Positions 9,874 through 20,166 of a stretch of 64,000 nt of DNA are shown in pieces. The position numbers and the translations under genes are program-made. A model generated the notes under the pieces. It made no database searches. It was not told the DNA's origin and worked only from the letters and a program-made list of their open reading frames with translations. How positions within the stretch are numbered: position 1 is the stretch's first letter; every line of letters starts with the position of its first letter. The stretch lies in assembly GCF_041821085.1 (NCBI RefSeq), contig NZ_JBGUAZ010000002.1:496001-560000 (forward strand), written 5' to 3'. The DNA is from Natrinema sp. HArc-T2 (GTDB lineage Archaea > Halobacteriota > Halobacteria > Halobacteriales > Natrialbaceae).

Positions 9874-10311
9874 ATGCCAACGGTTCATGACACACATATC
9901 CAGAACCGCTTTCTCGTGCACCCAAATCATGCGAACAGCAACGGTGTGCTCCACGGCGGCAATCTAATGAAGTGGCTCGACGAGGTCGGCGGGATGGCGG
10001 CGATGCGGTTCGCCGGCGAGACCTGCGTCACCGCACAGATCAACAGTCTCGCGTTCGAACGCCCGATCCAGATCGGCGACACGGCACTGGTCGAGGCCTA
10101 CGTCTACGACGCCGGTCAAACGAGCGTCCACGTCGCGCTTCGGGCCCAGCGTGAAAACCCGCGAACCGGTGAGACCGAAAAGACGACCGAATCCTCGTTT
10201 ACATTCGTGGCGATCGACGATGACGGCTCGCCAGTTCCAGTGCCCGACCTCAGTGTCGAAACGGACGAGGGCGAGCGCCTCCGCCAGCGCGCCCTCGAGG
10301 CTGACTACTAA
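9874..10311 (+). CDS. Hotdog-fold acyl-CoA thioesterase
   Basis: A 145-residue protein of the acyl-CoA hydrolase hotdog family, which releases free CoA from acyl-CoA. The core motif HANSNGVLHGGNLMKWLDE contains the catalytic Asn/Asp-type region and the long central helix. The later strand SLAFERPIQIGD is also typical. Single hotdog domains of this size form dimers or hexamers. The chain length it acts on cannot be judged from sequence. It follows the RFC-like gene by 57 bases on the same strand. Confidence 0.85.
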   Translation: MPTVHDTHIQNRFLVHPNHANSNGVLHGGNLMKWLDEVGGMAAMRFAGETCVTAQINSLAFERPIQIGDTALVEAYVYDAGQTSVHVALRAQRENPRTGETEKTTESSFTFVAIDDDGSPVPVPDLSVETDEGERLRQRALEADY

Positions 10312-10320
10312 CGCCGATCG

Positions 10321-11388
10321 CTACTCGAGCACCATCACGGACCGCGTCAGCGAGCGGTGCACGCGGCGCTCGAATGTCGATTTGATATTCCAGCCGGCGG
10401 CTCGCGCCTCGCTCGCCCACGAGCGATCGGCGACGACGACTGCCCGAGGGGCCACCCGCCGAGCTTCGGTGAGTGCCCCCGCGACGAGGTCCTCGAGTCG
10501 GTGGGTGTCGATTTTCGACTGGCGACCGTAGGGGGCGTCGAAGACGACGCCGTCGACCGTGTCGTCGGCAAGCGGGAGTCGGGTCGCATCGCCACGGCCA
10601 ACGTGCCACGTGCCACGTTCGCAGCCGGTCGGTGAGGGGTCGTCGCGTGCGAGGAAGTGCTGGAGGTTCGTCCGCGCGCCGTCGGCCATCTTCGCCTGCG
10701 CGTCGGTGCCGATCACGTCCGCACCGACGAGACCGGCCTCTACGAGCACGCCCCCGGTGCCACACATCGGGTCCAGGATCGTCGCCCCTGGTCGCGCGCC
10801 GGCGATGTTCGCGACGGCGCGTGCGAGCAGCGGATCCATGCTGCCGGGCTGGAAGAAGGGCTTGTCCGTCGGAGCACGGGTCCCGAAGTCACGGACGCTC
10901 TCGGCTTCGAGCCAGCCGAGCGCACAGACTGAGCCCGCCTCGCTCGCGAGCTCGTCGCCGTCGCCGTCCTCTCCGCCGTCGGCTTCGGACTCGAGTGGTC
11001 CCGCAGCAAAGACGACGCGCAGACAGTGGTCGGGGTCGTCGAGGTCGACCGCAAAGCCACGGTCGACCAGCACCTGACCCAGTTCGCGTTCCGCGCGCTC
11101 GGTGCTCACGCCGCTCGAGCCGTGGACGTCGGTCGCACGGACTGCGACCGTTCCTTCTCGTTCGATCGGGGCGGCCTCGAGGACGGCACAGGCGCTCGCG
11201 ATGTCGGCGTCGCCGCGACCGACGAGGTCGCTGGCACGATGGGTGTAGGCGAGTCCCCGGATGCGCTCGGGGACGATCGCGTCGGCGACGGCGAGGCCGG
11301 GTGCGAGTCGGTCGACGCCTGCCGCGGCGCTCGCTACTTCGCGGGCCGCGAAGGCATCGTCCTCGCCGCCTAACTCGAGCAGGTACAC
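10321..11388 (-). CDS. trmG10: tRNA (guanine-10-N2)-dimethyltransferase, THUMP-type
   Basis: A 355-residue archaeal tRNA modification enzyme that methylates G10. The N-terminal half is a THUMP RNA-binding region (about 1-160). The C-terminal half is a Rossmann methyltransferase with the SAM motif LDPMCGTGG and the catalytic DAPYGR, a variant of D/N-P-P-Y in which the second residue is Ala. An acidic insertion (about 130-145, Glu/Asp/Gly-rich) interrupts the THUMP region. The start is a GTG. The gene converges with the thioesterase gene at only 9 bases. Confidence 0.87.
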   Translation of the reverse strand: MYLLELGGEDDAFAAREVASAAAGVDRLAPGLAVADAIVPERIRGLAYTHRASDLVGRGDADIASACAVLEAAPIEREGTVAVRATDVHGSSGVSTERAERELGQVLVDRGFAVDLDDPDHCLRVVFAAGPLESEADGGEDGDGDELASEAGSVCALGWLEAESVRDFGTRAPTDKPFFQPGSMDPLLARAVANIAGARPGATILDPMCGTGGVLVEAGLVGADVIGTDAQAKMADGARTNLQHFLARDDPSPTGCERGTWHVGRGDATRLPLADDTVDGVVFDAPYGRQSKIDTHRLEDLVAGALTEARRVAPRAVVVADRSWASEARAAGWNIKSTFERRVHRSLTRSVMVLE

Positions 11389-11446
11389 GGTCGATGGTGG
11401 CCCGCCCGCGCCTATGAGGCTGCCGTTTTCCCGGCTCGATACCGAT

Positions 11447-11490
11447 CATATATACCGGATATATCAGGTGGCGGCACCAACCTTTATAAA
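11447..11490 (+). promoter_or_regulatory. tbp promoter with two TATA-like boxes
   Basis: The proximal box TTTATAAA (11483-11490) is about 31 bases before the tbp ATG, right for a leaderless or near-leaderless transcript. Farther upstream, CATATATACC and GGATATATC (about 11447-11465) form a second AT-rich cluster in otherwise GC-rich DNA. Extra TBP binding and autoregulation is possible but inferred. Confidence 0.6.
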
Positions 11491-11517
11491 CCTTAAATAC
11501 GTCTTTTTAAGCGACTA

Positions 11518-12078
11518 ATGACGGATCCGAAGGACACTATCAACATCGAAAACGTGGTGGCGTCGACCGGTATTGGACAGGAACTCGACCTCCAGAGTGT
11601 CGCGATGGACCTCGAGGGGGCCGACTACGACCCCGAGCAGTTCCCCGGCCTCGTCTACCGCACCCAGAACCCCAAGTCCGCCGCGTTGATCTTCCGATCG
11701 GGGAAGATCGTCTGTACCGGCGCGAAAAGCACCGACGACGTCCACGAGAGCCTGCGGATCGTCTTCGACAAGCTTCGTGAACTCCAGATTCAGGTCAACG
11801 AAGACCCCGAAATCGTCGTTCAGAACATCGTCACCTCGGCCGATCTGGGCCGTAACCTCAACCTGAACGCGATCGCCATCGGGCTCGGCTTGGAGAACAT
11901 CGAGTACGAACCCGAGCAGTTCCCGGGGCTCGTCTACCGCCTCGACGAACCCGAAGTCGTCGCCTTGCTGTTCGGGTCGGGCAAACTCGTCATCACCGGC
12001 GGCAAAAAGCCCGAAGACGCCGAACATGCCGTCGACAAGATCGTCTCCCGGCTCGAGGACCTGGGCCTGCTCGAGTAA
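11518..12078 (+). CDS. tbp: TATA-box-binding protein TBP
   Basis: A 186-residue general transcription factor that binds TATA boxes and recruits TFB and RNA polymerase. It shows the two pseudo-symmetric saddle repeats: NIENVVASTGIG with FPGLVYRTQ in the first, and VQNIVTSADLG with FPGLVYRLD in the second. The two GLVYR strands hold conserved DNA-contact residues. The C-terminus ends soon after RLEDLGLLE with only a short acidic tail. This is probably the main or housekeeping TBP. Confidence 0.97.
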   Translation: MTDPKDTINIENVVASTGIGQELDLQSVAMDLEGADYDPEQFPGLVYRTQNPKSAALIFRSGKIVCTGAKSTDDVHESLRIVFDKLRELQIQVNEDPEIVVQNIVTSADLGRNLNLNAIAIGLGLENIEYEPEQFPGLVYRLDEPEVVALLFGSGKLVITGGKKPEDAEHAVDKIVSRLEDLGLLE

Positions 12079-12479
12079 CGCCGTCCGCGTCTGGTTTCGC
12101 TCGAGTCGACGCCACCAGCGTCAGTCCGTTCATACTGCCGGCCAACGCGGGACACACGCCGATCGCACGCGAGCTGTGACGGTCCCGGTCGTTGTCCGAC
12201 AGTTACAGCGACGTGTCGCCGGTGACCGACGACCGTCGGTCACGCGCCCGTGAACGTCCGCTTTTCTTCCTTCTTGGAGTGACGACGTACCACCGTTCAG
12301 GACTGTCTTGGAAGTTTTACTCTACGGTTCGCACCGATCACGCGAATAATAATCACTTTACTCGGATTATCGATCGTTCATTCCGGCCCCAGAGCGGCTG
12401 ACTGGGCTGAATTGGGACACAGTCATCGAAACGACCGGCTCGGTTTATCCGGTGTCTGGTTGCTGACTCTCACGTGCCA
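12079..12479. other. Gap after tbp
   Basis: About 400 bases with no credible gene. It contains a strong hairpin listed separately (12222-12243) and becomes AT-rich near 12320-12375. A TATA-like GGTTTATCC at 12442-12450 probably serves the next gene. Confidence 0.55.
12222..12265 (+). terminator. Hairpin plus pyrimidine tract, possible tbp terminator
   Basis: Perfect 10-base arms (12222-12231 and 12234-12243) flank a 2-base centre, followed by a T/C-rich run (about 12259-12275, CTTTTCTTCCTTCTT). It is about 145 bases past the tbp stop. Archaeal termination depends mainly on T-runs, so the tract may matter more than the hairpin. Confidence 0.4.
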
Positions 12480-12905
12480 ATGACGATCAACTCTGATCGG
12501 TCGCCCGCCGTTTCGGATCGGTTTCACCTCGGTAACGACGGCGTGATCGGTCGCTATCCGCTCCCACGCGAGACGATCGACCGTATCGTCGACAGCGACC
12601 GTCGGCGTGCGGTGCTTCGTTGCGTGCTCGCAGCCGATGAGCCGGTCTCGGTCCGGCGGTTGGTCGCGACGCTCGCCGACGCCGAATACGATCCGACGGT
12701 CGGGACGTCGATCCATCAACTCCGTCAGCGGATCCACGTCTCGCTGTGTCGGACACATCTCCCGCTGCTCGAGGAACACGATACCGTCCGCTACGATCCG
12801 GCGCGAAACCTCGTCGCGCCGGCAGCACACGCCTCGGCGTTCGAATTCTTGCTCGAGCCCGACTCCGAGTCACCAGAGCGACCGATCGCTGCCCCGCTTG
12901 AGTAG
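12480..12905 (+). CDS. Haloarchaeal winged-helix protein, DUF7344-like
   Basis: A 141-residue small probable DNA-binding protein. The central segment SDRRRAVLRCVLAADEPVS begins a winged-helix fold. The later SIHQLRQRIHVSLCRTHLPL and HDTVRYDPARN match the pattern seen in DUF7344 proteins of haloarchaea. The start may be the ATG at 12480 or the GTG at 12474; the TATA-like box at 12442-12450 fits either. No ligand or target is evident. It converges with hisG with a 3-base gap. Confidence 0.7.
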   Translation: MTINSDRSPAVSDRFHLGNDGVIGRYPLPRETIDRIVDSDRRRAVLRCVLAADEPVSVRRLVATLADAEYDPTVGTSIHQLRQRIHVSLCRTHLPLLEEHDTVRYDPARNLVAPAAHASAFEFLLEPDSESPERPIAAPLE

Positions 12906-12908
12906 GGC

Positions 12909-13769
12909 TTACTCGACGAGGCGCTCGATCTCGGTCACCAAAATATCGCTCGCGCCGGCGGCTTTGACCTCCGTAATCGTCTCGAAGACGTCGCTCTCGT
13001 CGACGACGGCATGCACTGCGACCGTTTCTTCCTCGTTGTTCTCGTCGGCGATGTCCATGATTGTCGGCCCGCCAAGCCCCGGAATGACCTCACGAACGTC
13101 ACCGAGTTTGTCCTGTGGCACGTTCATCATCAGGTAGCGCTTGCCCTCGGCGTGTTTGACCGACGAGAGCGCGGTCCTGACCTCCCCGACTTTCGGGTCC
13201 TCTACGACGTCGTCACGGCCGAACAGCCGCACTGAACTCGAGAGCACCTCGTCGACGACGGCCAGCCGGTTCATCTTCAGCGTGGTGCCGGTGCTCGTGA
13301 TGTCGACGATGGCGTCGGCCATCTCGACGTGTGGGGTGAGCTCCGTCGCGCCCGAAACCTCGACGATGTCGGGTTCGATGCCGGTGTCGGCGAAGAAATC
13401 GGCGGTGATATTTGGAAATTCGGTGGCGACGATCTTGCCCGCCAGATCGTCGACGGACGTGATGTCCCCGTCTTCGGGCGCTGCGAGAACGAGCCGGCAG
13501 CGTCCGAACTCGAGGTCGAGCAACTCCTCGACGTTGTCTACGCGGGCCTCACAGACCTGATCGAAGCCAGTGATGCCGAGGTCGGCCGCGCCGTCGGCGA
13601 CGTACTCCGGGATGTCGGCCGCACGGGCGAACAGCACAGTGACGTCGGGATCGACCGTGTCGGCGTAGAGTTTCCGGTCGGCTCCGTTCTCGAGATGGAG
13701 CCCCGCCCGCTCTAAGAGATCGATCGTCGGCTCGTGCAGGCGGCCCTTGTTGGGAACGGCAATTCGCAT
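12909..13769 (-). CDS. hisG: ATP phosphoribosyltransferase, long form (HisG)
   Basis: A 286-residue first enzyme of histidine biosynthesis, joining ATP and PRPP. The N-terminal [11 protein letters not shown] starts the catalytic domain, DLGITGFD and [10 protein letters not shown] follow, and [11 protein letters not shown] forms the PRPP-binding loop. The C-terminal region (about 210-286) is the regulatory HisG_C domain that binds histidine in long-form enzymes, so feedback inhibition is expected. No other his genes are adjacent, so the pathway is scattered in this genome. Confidence 0.96.
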   Translation of the reverse strand: MRIAVPNKGRLHEPTIDLLERAGLHLENGADRKLYADTVDPDVTVLFARAADIPEYVADGAADLGITGFDQVCEARVDNVEELLDLEFGRCRLVLAAPEDGDITSVDDLAGKIVATEFPNITADFFADTGIEPDIVEVSGATELTPHVEMADAIVDITSTGTTLKMNRLAVVDEVLSSSVRLFGRDDVVEDPKVGEVRTALSSVKHAEGKRYLMMNVPQDKLGDVREVIPGLGGPTIMDIADENNEEETVAVHAVVDESDVFETITEVKAAGASDILVTEIERLVE

Positions 13770-13885
13770 ATGCCTGCCCTTGGGTGTCGGCGGGGAATTG
13801 TCTTTTCATCGGGGCAAACGGTCGGCAACGTCGGTCGCGCGGTCGCCGCTCCAGCCGTGGGTCGGCGTCGTCGATCCGCTGTGTC

Positions 13886-13892
13886 TTTTATC
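13886..13892 (+). promoter_or_regulatory. TATA box of the zinc-ribbon membrane protein gene
   Basis: CTTTTAT is centred about 25 bases before the ATG at 13914, consistent with a leaderless transcript. It rules out the earlier in-frame start options. Confidence 0.5.
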
Positions 13893-13913
13893 GACGGCCA
13901 CCTAGACCACCAT

Positions 13914-14189
13914 ATGTTCGGGTCGCGAACCGCGACCGCCGTGGTGGGACTGCTGGTGAGCCTCCTCGTGAGTGCCGTCCTCTGGTGGCGGTTCGATACG
14001 GTCGCAGTCTTTCTGTTCGTTCCCTTCGTTCCGTTTCTGTTCGGTAGGTCGAGACGAAAGTCATCGGAACCACCAGTTCGAACGTGTCCCGTTTGTGGGT
14101 TCCAGACACGCGATCCGGCGTACGAGTACTGTCCGCGCGACGGGACGGCTCTGGAGACGTCACACGCTGGCGAGTCTCCCTCAGCGTGA
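13914..14189 (+). CDS. Membrane protein with C-terminal zinc ribbon
   Basis: A 91-residue protein with two closely spaced hydrophobic helices (about 7-24 and 28-43), then a soluble tail with CPVCGFQTRDPAYEYCPRDG. The three visible cysteines plus nearby polar residues suggest a zinc-ribbon-like fold. The role is unknown. Its last 9 bases overlap the end of the convergent SHOCT gene. Confidence 0.7.
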   Translation: MFGSRTATAVVGLLVSLLVSAVLWWRFDTVAVFLFVPFVPFLFGRSRRKSSEPPVRTCPVCGFQTRDPAYEYCPRDGTALETSHAGESPSA

Positions 14190-14555
14190 GTCGCGCTCGA
14201 GCGCTTCCCGGCGCTGTTCGTACTCCTCGTCGCTCATCTCGCCGCGGGCATACGCGAGTCGAAGTTCCTCGAGCGCGCGGTCGCCATCGCCGTCCGTTCC
14301 AGTGACCGCTCGATAGAGGAGATAGCCGCCACCGACGATGGCGGCGACGAACAGCAGTTGCATCAGGACGGCGACGAGGGGCATCCAGCCGGGTGCCGTT
14401 CCACTACCCCACGTTCCGTGGCCCCACATGCCGCCCATCATCGGGCCGAAGCCCATCATTCCGAACCCCATGAAGACCATCGGCAGTACGACAAGGACGC
14501 CGATGGCGATGAGGACGATCGTGACGATTCGTGTATCTGTCGTGTTTGTTGCCAT
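14181..14555 (-). CDS. SHOCT-domain membrane protein
   Basis: A 124-residue protein with an N-terminal hydrophobic helix (about 10-32) followed by a Gly/Met/Trp-rich segment (MGFGMMGFGPMMGGMWG), a second helix (about 57-80) and a C-terminal SHOCT motif (about 95-122, with LRLAYARGEMSDEEYEQR). SHOCT tails occur in short oligomerising membrane proteins. The Met-rich segment might bind copper or another soft metal, given the copper genes nearby, but this is inference. It ends in a 9-base overlap with the convergent upstream gene. Confidence 0.8.
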   Translation of the reverse strand: MATNTTDTRIVTIVLIAIGVLVVLPMVFMGFGMMGFGPMMGGMWGHGTWGSGTAPGWMPLVAVLMQLLFVAAIVGGGYLLYRAVTGTDGDGDRALEELRLAYARGEMSDEEYEQRREALERDSR

Positions 14556-14955
14556 GATGGCTCACCGGCGGCGGATCGTCCCGCCTCCATCTAGGAAGAA
14601 GGCCTCCCGACTCAATGCAGTTCTCCCTTCGAATCCAATGTCCGAAAGCGACCGTGTGCCGACGGCGTTCGTTCATCACGATCCAACTGTCCTGATCGAA
14701 CTGTTAGTCATCGAAACTGGACATTCGAGGGCGTCCGCTACGTGTTCGCGGTTCCGTGGGTCGTCGCGTCCGGTTGACACAGCGGGTCGAGCGAGCGGGA
14801 GCTGTCTCGACCCGGCGAGAACTGGAGCGGTCACGGATTCGCGCTGACATTCAAACGCTGAGGCGCCGATCACTTTCGATCCACTCGTTCGAACCGGTAG
14901 CGACGCCGCTTTTCGAAGGGCAACCGCAATAGCCGATCCATCCGATAGACTACGT
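14556..14955. other. Gap before the permease
   Basis: About 400 bases between the divergent SHOCT and permease genes. No gene is credible. It holds a hairpin with perfect 9-base arms (14783-14791 and 14806-14814) and one copy of the motif shared with the copper regulator region (14872-14882). Confidence 0.5.
14872..14882 (+). promoter_or_regulatory. Candidate copper-regulon operator site 1
   Basis: ACTTTCGATCC occurs here 74 bases before the permease start and again, identical over 11 bases, at 16694-16704 ahead of the copZ/regulator pair. A related sequence precedes copA. The binder is inferred to be the AsnC/TRASH regulator at 16783. Confidence 0.45.
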
Positions 14956-16353
14956 ATGGTGGTGCCACCCCTCGAAGGGGTGCTCGAGTCACTCCGGATC
15001 GGGCTCGGGTTCCTCTGGACAGCAGCCTGGGCGATCATCATGGGGCTCACGATTACGAGCCTCGTGCAGGTGTACGTCTCGAAGGAGCGAATGGCGCGGA
15101 TGCTCGGGGATGACGACCTCTCGAGTCTTGCGATGGCGACGGCGTTCGGCGCGGCGAGTAGCGGCTGTAGCTTCGGTGCGGTCGCTATCGGCAAGGGGCT
15201 GTTCGCGAAGGGCGCACACGTAGTGAACTTCCTTGCGTTCATGTTCGCCTCGACGAACCTCATCGTCGAACTCGGCCTGATGATCTTGATCCTGCTGGGC
15301 TGGGAGTTCCTCGTCGCGGAACTGCTCGGCGGGCTCGTCCTCATCGCGGTCATGGCGCTTATCGTCCGGCTGACGCTCCCGGAAACGCTGTTCGACGACG
15401 TTCGCGCGGAACTCACCCGACAGGACCACGATCACAGCGCCATGGTGGACCCGACCTGTGGCATGGAGGGGTCCGACGAACACACGATCGTCACCGACGG
15501 CGGTGAGACGCTGCAGTTCTGTTCCGAGGGCTGTCTCGAGACCTATCGGCAGCAGACAGCGGGCAGCGGCACGTGGTACGACGACCTCCGGTCGTGGGGT
15601 GGGTGGTACAAACTCGGGAACCAGTACCGCAAGGAGTGGTCGATGATCTGGACGGACGTCGTCGCGGGCTTTCTCATCTCGGGGTTCGTGATCGTGTTCG
15701 TCCCACAGTGGGTCTGGAACGCGCTGTTCCTCGAGGGCGATGGGCTTCTGATCACCGCCGAAAACGCGATCATGGGCGTCACGATCGCCGTCATCAGTTT
15801 CGTCGGGAGCATGGGTAACGTCCCCTTCGCGGTCGCGCTCTGGGGCGGCGGCATCAGTTTCGCCGGCGTCATCGCGTTCGTCTACGCCGATCTCATCACG
15901 ATTCCGGTTCTCAATGTCTACCGGAAGTACTACGGCTGGACGGTCATGCTCTACATCCTCGGCGTCTTCTTCGTGACGATGGCCTTCACCGGGTTTCTCA
16001 TGGAGTTGCTCTTCGACGCGCTCGGAATCGTCCCGAACCTGGCCGGCGGCGAGACGGCGACCGAGCAGACGTACTTCGCGGTCGACTACACCTTCTATCT
16101 CAACCTCGTCGCGTTCGCACTGTCTGGCTTCCTCTTGTACATGTATCGTCGCGGGCTCGGTGCTCCCGGCCAGTACCGCGATCCGGTGTGTGGGATGCGT
16201 ACCGATGACGACGGTCCGAGCGCCACGCACAACGGTGAGACCTACTACTTCTGTTCGAGCACCTGTAAACGCGCGTTCGAGAACGAGCCTGCCGAATTCG
16301 CGGACACCCCGCCACGTATTTCCGATGCTGACCAGTCACACGAGCACCACTGA
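14956..16353 (+). CDS. Permease with two YHS metal-binding domains
   Basis: A 465-residue membrane protein of the permease group (DUF318/ArsP-like), with about eight transmembrane helices. The first half has a conserved FGAASSGCSFGAVAIGKG loop, and the second half mirrors it with SFVGSMGNVPFAVALWGGG. Two YHS metal-binding domains are present, one between the membrane halves (about 164-195, DPTCGME then FCSEGC) and one at the C-terminus (about 413-450, DPVCGMR then FCSSTC). Each has the CxxM/CxxxC cysteine pairs. The tail ends in a His-rich stretch. Together with the copper chaperone, regulator and P-type ATPase downstream, a role in moving or sensing copper or another soft metal is likely. 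The transported ion is not shown by sequence. Confidence 0.78.
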   Translation: MVVPPLEGVLESLRIGLGFLWTAAWAIIMGLTITSLVQVYVSKERMARMLGDDDLSSLAMATAFGAASSGCSFGAVAIGKGLFAKGAHVVNFLAFMFASTNLIVELGLMILILLGWEFLVAELLGGLVLIAVMALIVRLTLPETLFDDVRAELTRQDHDHSAMVDPTCGMEGSDEHTIVTDGGETLQFCSEGCLETYRQQTAGSGTWYDDLRSWGGWYKLGNQYRKEWSMIWTDVVAGFLISGFVIVFVPQWVWNALFLEGDGLLITAENAIMGVTIAVISFVGSMGNVPFAVALWGGGISFAGVIAFVYADLITIPVLNVYRKYYGWTVMLYILGVFFVTMAFTGFLMELLFDALGIVPNLAGGETATEQTYFAVDYTFYLNLVAFALSGFLLYMYRRGLGAPGQYRDPVCGMRTDDDGPSATHNGETYYFCSSTCKRAFENEPAEFADTPPRISDADQSHEHH

Positions 16354-16408
16354 TACGGACGGCTGTCAGTCGGTGCCGGCACACCCCGCGATGGCCGTGG
16401 GTGCGCGG
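16351..16408 (+). repeat. Palindromic intergenic repeat family A, copy 1
   Basis: It begins TGATACGG, where TGA is also the permease stop codon, then continues GGCTGTCAGTC, GCCGG and ends in a GC-rich inverted pair. It aligns with copies at 32721-32750, 35428-35489 and 38235-38295. It could act as a transcript end or be a miniature mobile remnant. Confidence 0.5.
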
Positions 16409-16458
16409 ACCAGTGAAAAACTAGTGCTTCGATCGCCCAACTCGAGGCGGTGTGATGT

Positions 16459-16656
16459 CTACGCCGACGCGTCGTAGCCGGCCTCGTCGACCGCGCTGAC
16501 GAGGTCTTGGGTCGCCGCGTCGCCCTCGACGGTCGCCTGCGCTGCGTCCAGGTCGACGTCGACCGACTGCACGCCCTGAACGTTCGCGAGTGCGTCCTCG
16601 ACGCTCTGTTCGCAGTGTTCACACGACATTCCTTCGACGGTGAGTGTCTGACTCAT
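16459..16656 (-). CDS. copZ: Copper chaperone, single HMA domain (CopZ-like)
   Basis: A 65-residue ferredoxin-like heavy-metal-associated domain with the metal motif GMSCEHC near residues 8-14. It should carry Cu(I) in the cytoplasm and pass it to the HMA domains of CopA (17455). The ATG at 16656 was chosen because it starts the domain directly; the longer open frame runs through the promoter region. It is divergent from the AsnC/TRASH regulator, with a shared control region of about 126 bases. Confidence 0.9.
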   Translation of the reverse strand: MSQTLTVEGMSCEHCEQSVEDALANVQGVQSVDVDLDAAQATVEGDAATQDLVSAVDEAGYDASA

Positions 16657-16691
16657 ACGGACGTGTATGGACGCCCGATCTTTGTGCATTA

Positions 16692-16742
16692 CTACTTTCG
16701 ATCCAAAACAGAGTTCGACCGAAACCTTCGACTCGAAAGTAG
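16692..16742. promoter_or_regulatory. Inverted-repeat operator between copZ and the regulator
   Basis: CTACTTTCGA (16692-16701) and its exact reverse complement TCGAAAGTAG (16733-16742) are separated by 31 bases in the divergent control region. The spacing places the centres about four helical turns apart, as expected for a dimer or tetramer of an AsnC-type protein. The arm sequence recurs before the permease and, in diverged form, before copA. Confidence 0.55.
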
Positions 16743-16782
16743 CTGTCGCCATGCTCTTTGCTATCGAGAACCAACTGCCAGT

Positions 16783-17370
16783 ATGCGCGACCTCGACGAG
16801 ACTGACATGGAAATCCTGCGGCTGCTGGCCGAGAACGCGCGCCGCCCGTACAGCGAGATCGCCGAGCAGGTGGGTCTTTCCGGGCCGGCCGTTTCCGACC
16901 GGGTCGAACGCCTCGAGGAAGCGGGCGTCATCGACGGCTTCACCGTCGATGTCGACCAGTCACAGCTTCGGGCGGGCGTCCCGGTGTTCATTCGGGCGAC
17001 CGTTCCGCCGGGTGCCGTCGGTGAGTGCAAGGCAGCGCTCGTCGACGCCGACGCGGTCGAACACGTGTTCGTCACCGCCGACGGCGACTGCTGGTTCTAT
17101 GCACGCGCCCAGCTCCAGCGGGTTCACGAGTGGCTCGAGGGACTGTTTCCCGTCGACGGCGTTGACTTCGACGTGACGCTGATCGACGACGCGGAATGGA
17201 CGCCGTCGCTTGACGGAGCGGCGTTTGCGCTCACCTGTGTGGAGTGTGGCAACACCGTTGACAGCGAGGGCGAGTCGACCCGCATCGATGGCGAGGTGTA
17301 CCACTTCTGTTGTCCGTCCTGTCGAGGCCGGTTCGAACAGCGATACGACCGGCTCGAGGAGGGTGCGTGA
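16783..17370 (+). CDS. Lrp/AsnC-type regulator with TRASH metal-sensing domain
   Basis: A 195-residue transcription regulator. An N-terminal winged helix (about 3-55: DMEILRLLAENARRPYSEIA, LSGPAVSDRVERLEEAG) is followed by a ligand/oligomerisation region (about 60-135). The C-terminal TRASH-like metal domain (about 150-190) has CVECGN and later FCCPSC. TRASH domains sense copper and similar metals. In Halobacterium, a protein of this architecture (VNG1179C) controls the copper ATPase and chaperone genes. Its position between copZ and copA argues strongly that it is the local copper switch. The ATG at 16783 starts the HTH. Confidence 0.85.
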   Translation: MRDLDETDMEILRLLAENARRPYSEIAEQVGLSGPAVSDRVERLEEAGVIDGFTVDVDQSQLRAGVPVFIRATVPPGAVGECKAALVDADAVEHVFVTADGDCWFYARAQLQRVHEWLEGLFPVDGVDFDVTLIDDAEWTPSLDGAAFALTCVECGNTVDSEGESTRIDGEVYHFCCPSCRGRFEQRYDRLEEGA

Positions 17371-17449
17371 GTTACGATTTCAAAGTAACGGAGGCCCAAA
17401 ACTTTGCGTTCTGACCAGTAAAGAGGGTAAGTCACCACCCCCTAGTGGT
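17371..17449 (+). promoter_or_regulatory. copA control region
   Basis: Immediately after the regulator stop, GTTACGATTTCAAAGTAAC (17370-17388) has inverted GTTAC/GTAAC ends. Its reverse strand reads TTACTTTGAAATC, matching the motif seen at 14870 and 16692 at most positions. A second small inverted repeat ACCAC-CCCCTA-GTGGT (17434-17449) sits just before the copA ATG and could affect translation. Confidence 0.45.
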
Positions 17450-17454
17450 TACTA

Positions 17455-20058
<2,604 letters not shown>

Positions 20059-20123
20059 TCGATTCGAGCCGACGGCTTCCGAGCTGTCGACCCGGTCGCA
20101 AAAATACTATTGATCCGGACGGC

Positions 20124-20145
20124 AGCGGGCGACTCGTCGCCCGCT
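20124..20145. terminator. Hairpin between convergent copA and DUF4382 genes
   Basis: Perfect 9-base arms AGCGGGCGA and TCGCCCGCT flank a CTCG loop, placed in the short gap between two converging genes. It could stop transcription from either side. A short T-run is not obvious next to it. Confidence 0.4.
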
Positions 20146-20166
20146 CCGAGAAGCGCGTTTGCTTCG

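Noticed and set aside
14989..16230. 413-residue minus-strand frame opposite the permease
   Set aside because: Composition is full of Arg/Asp/His/Glu repeats and carries no fold pattern; it is a shadow frame.
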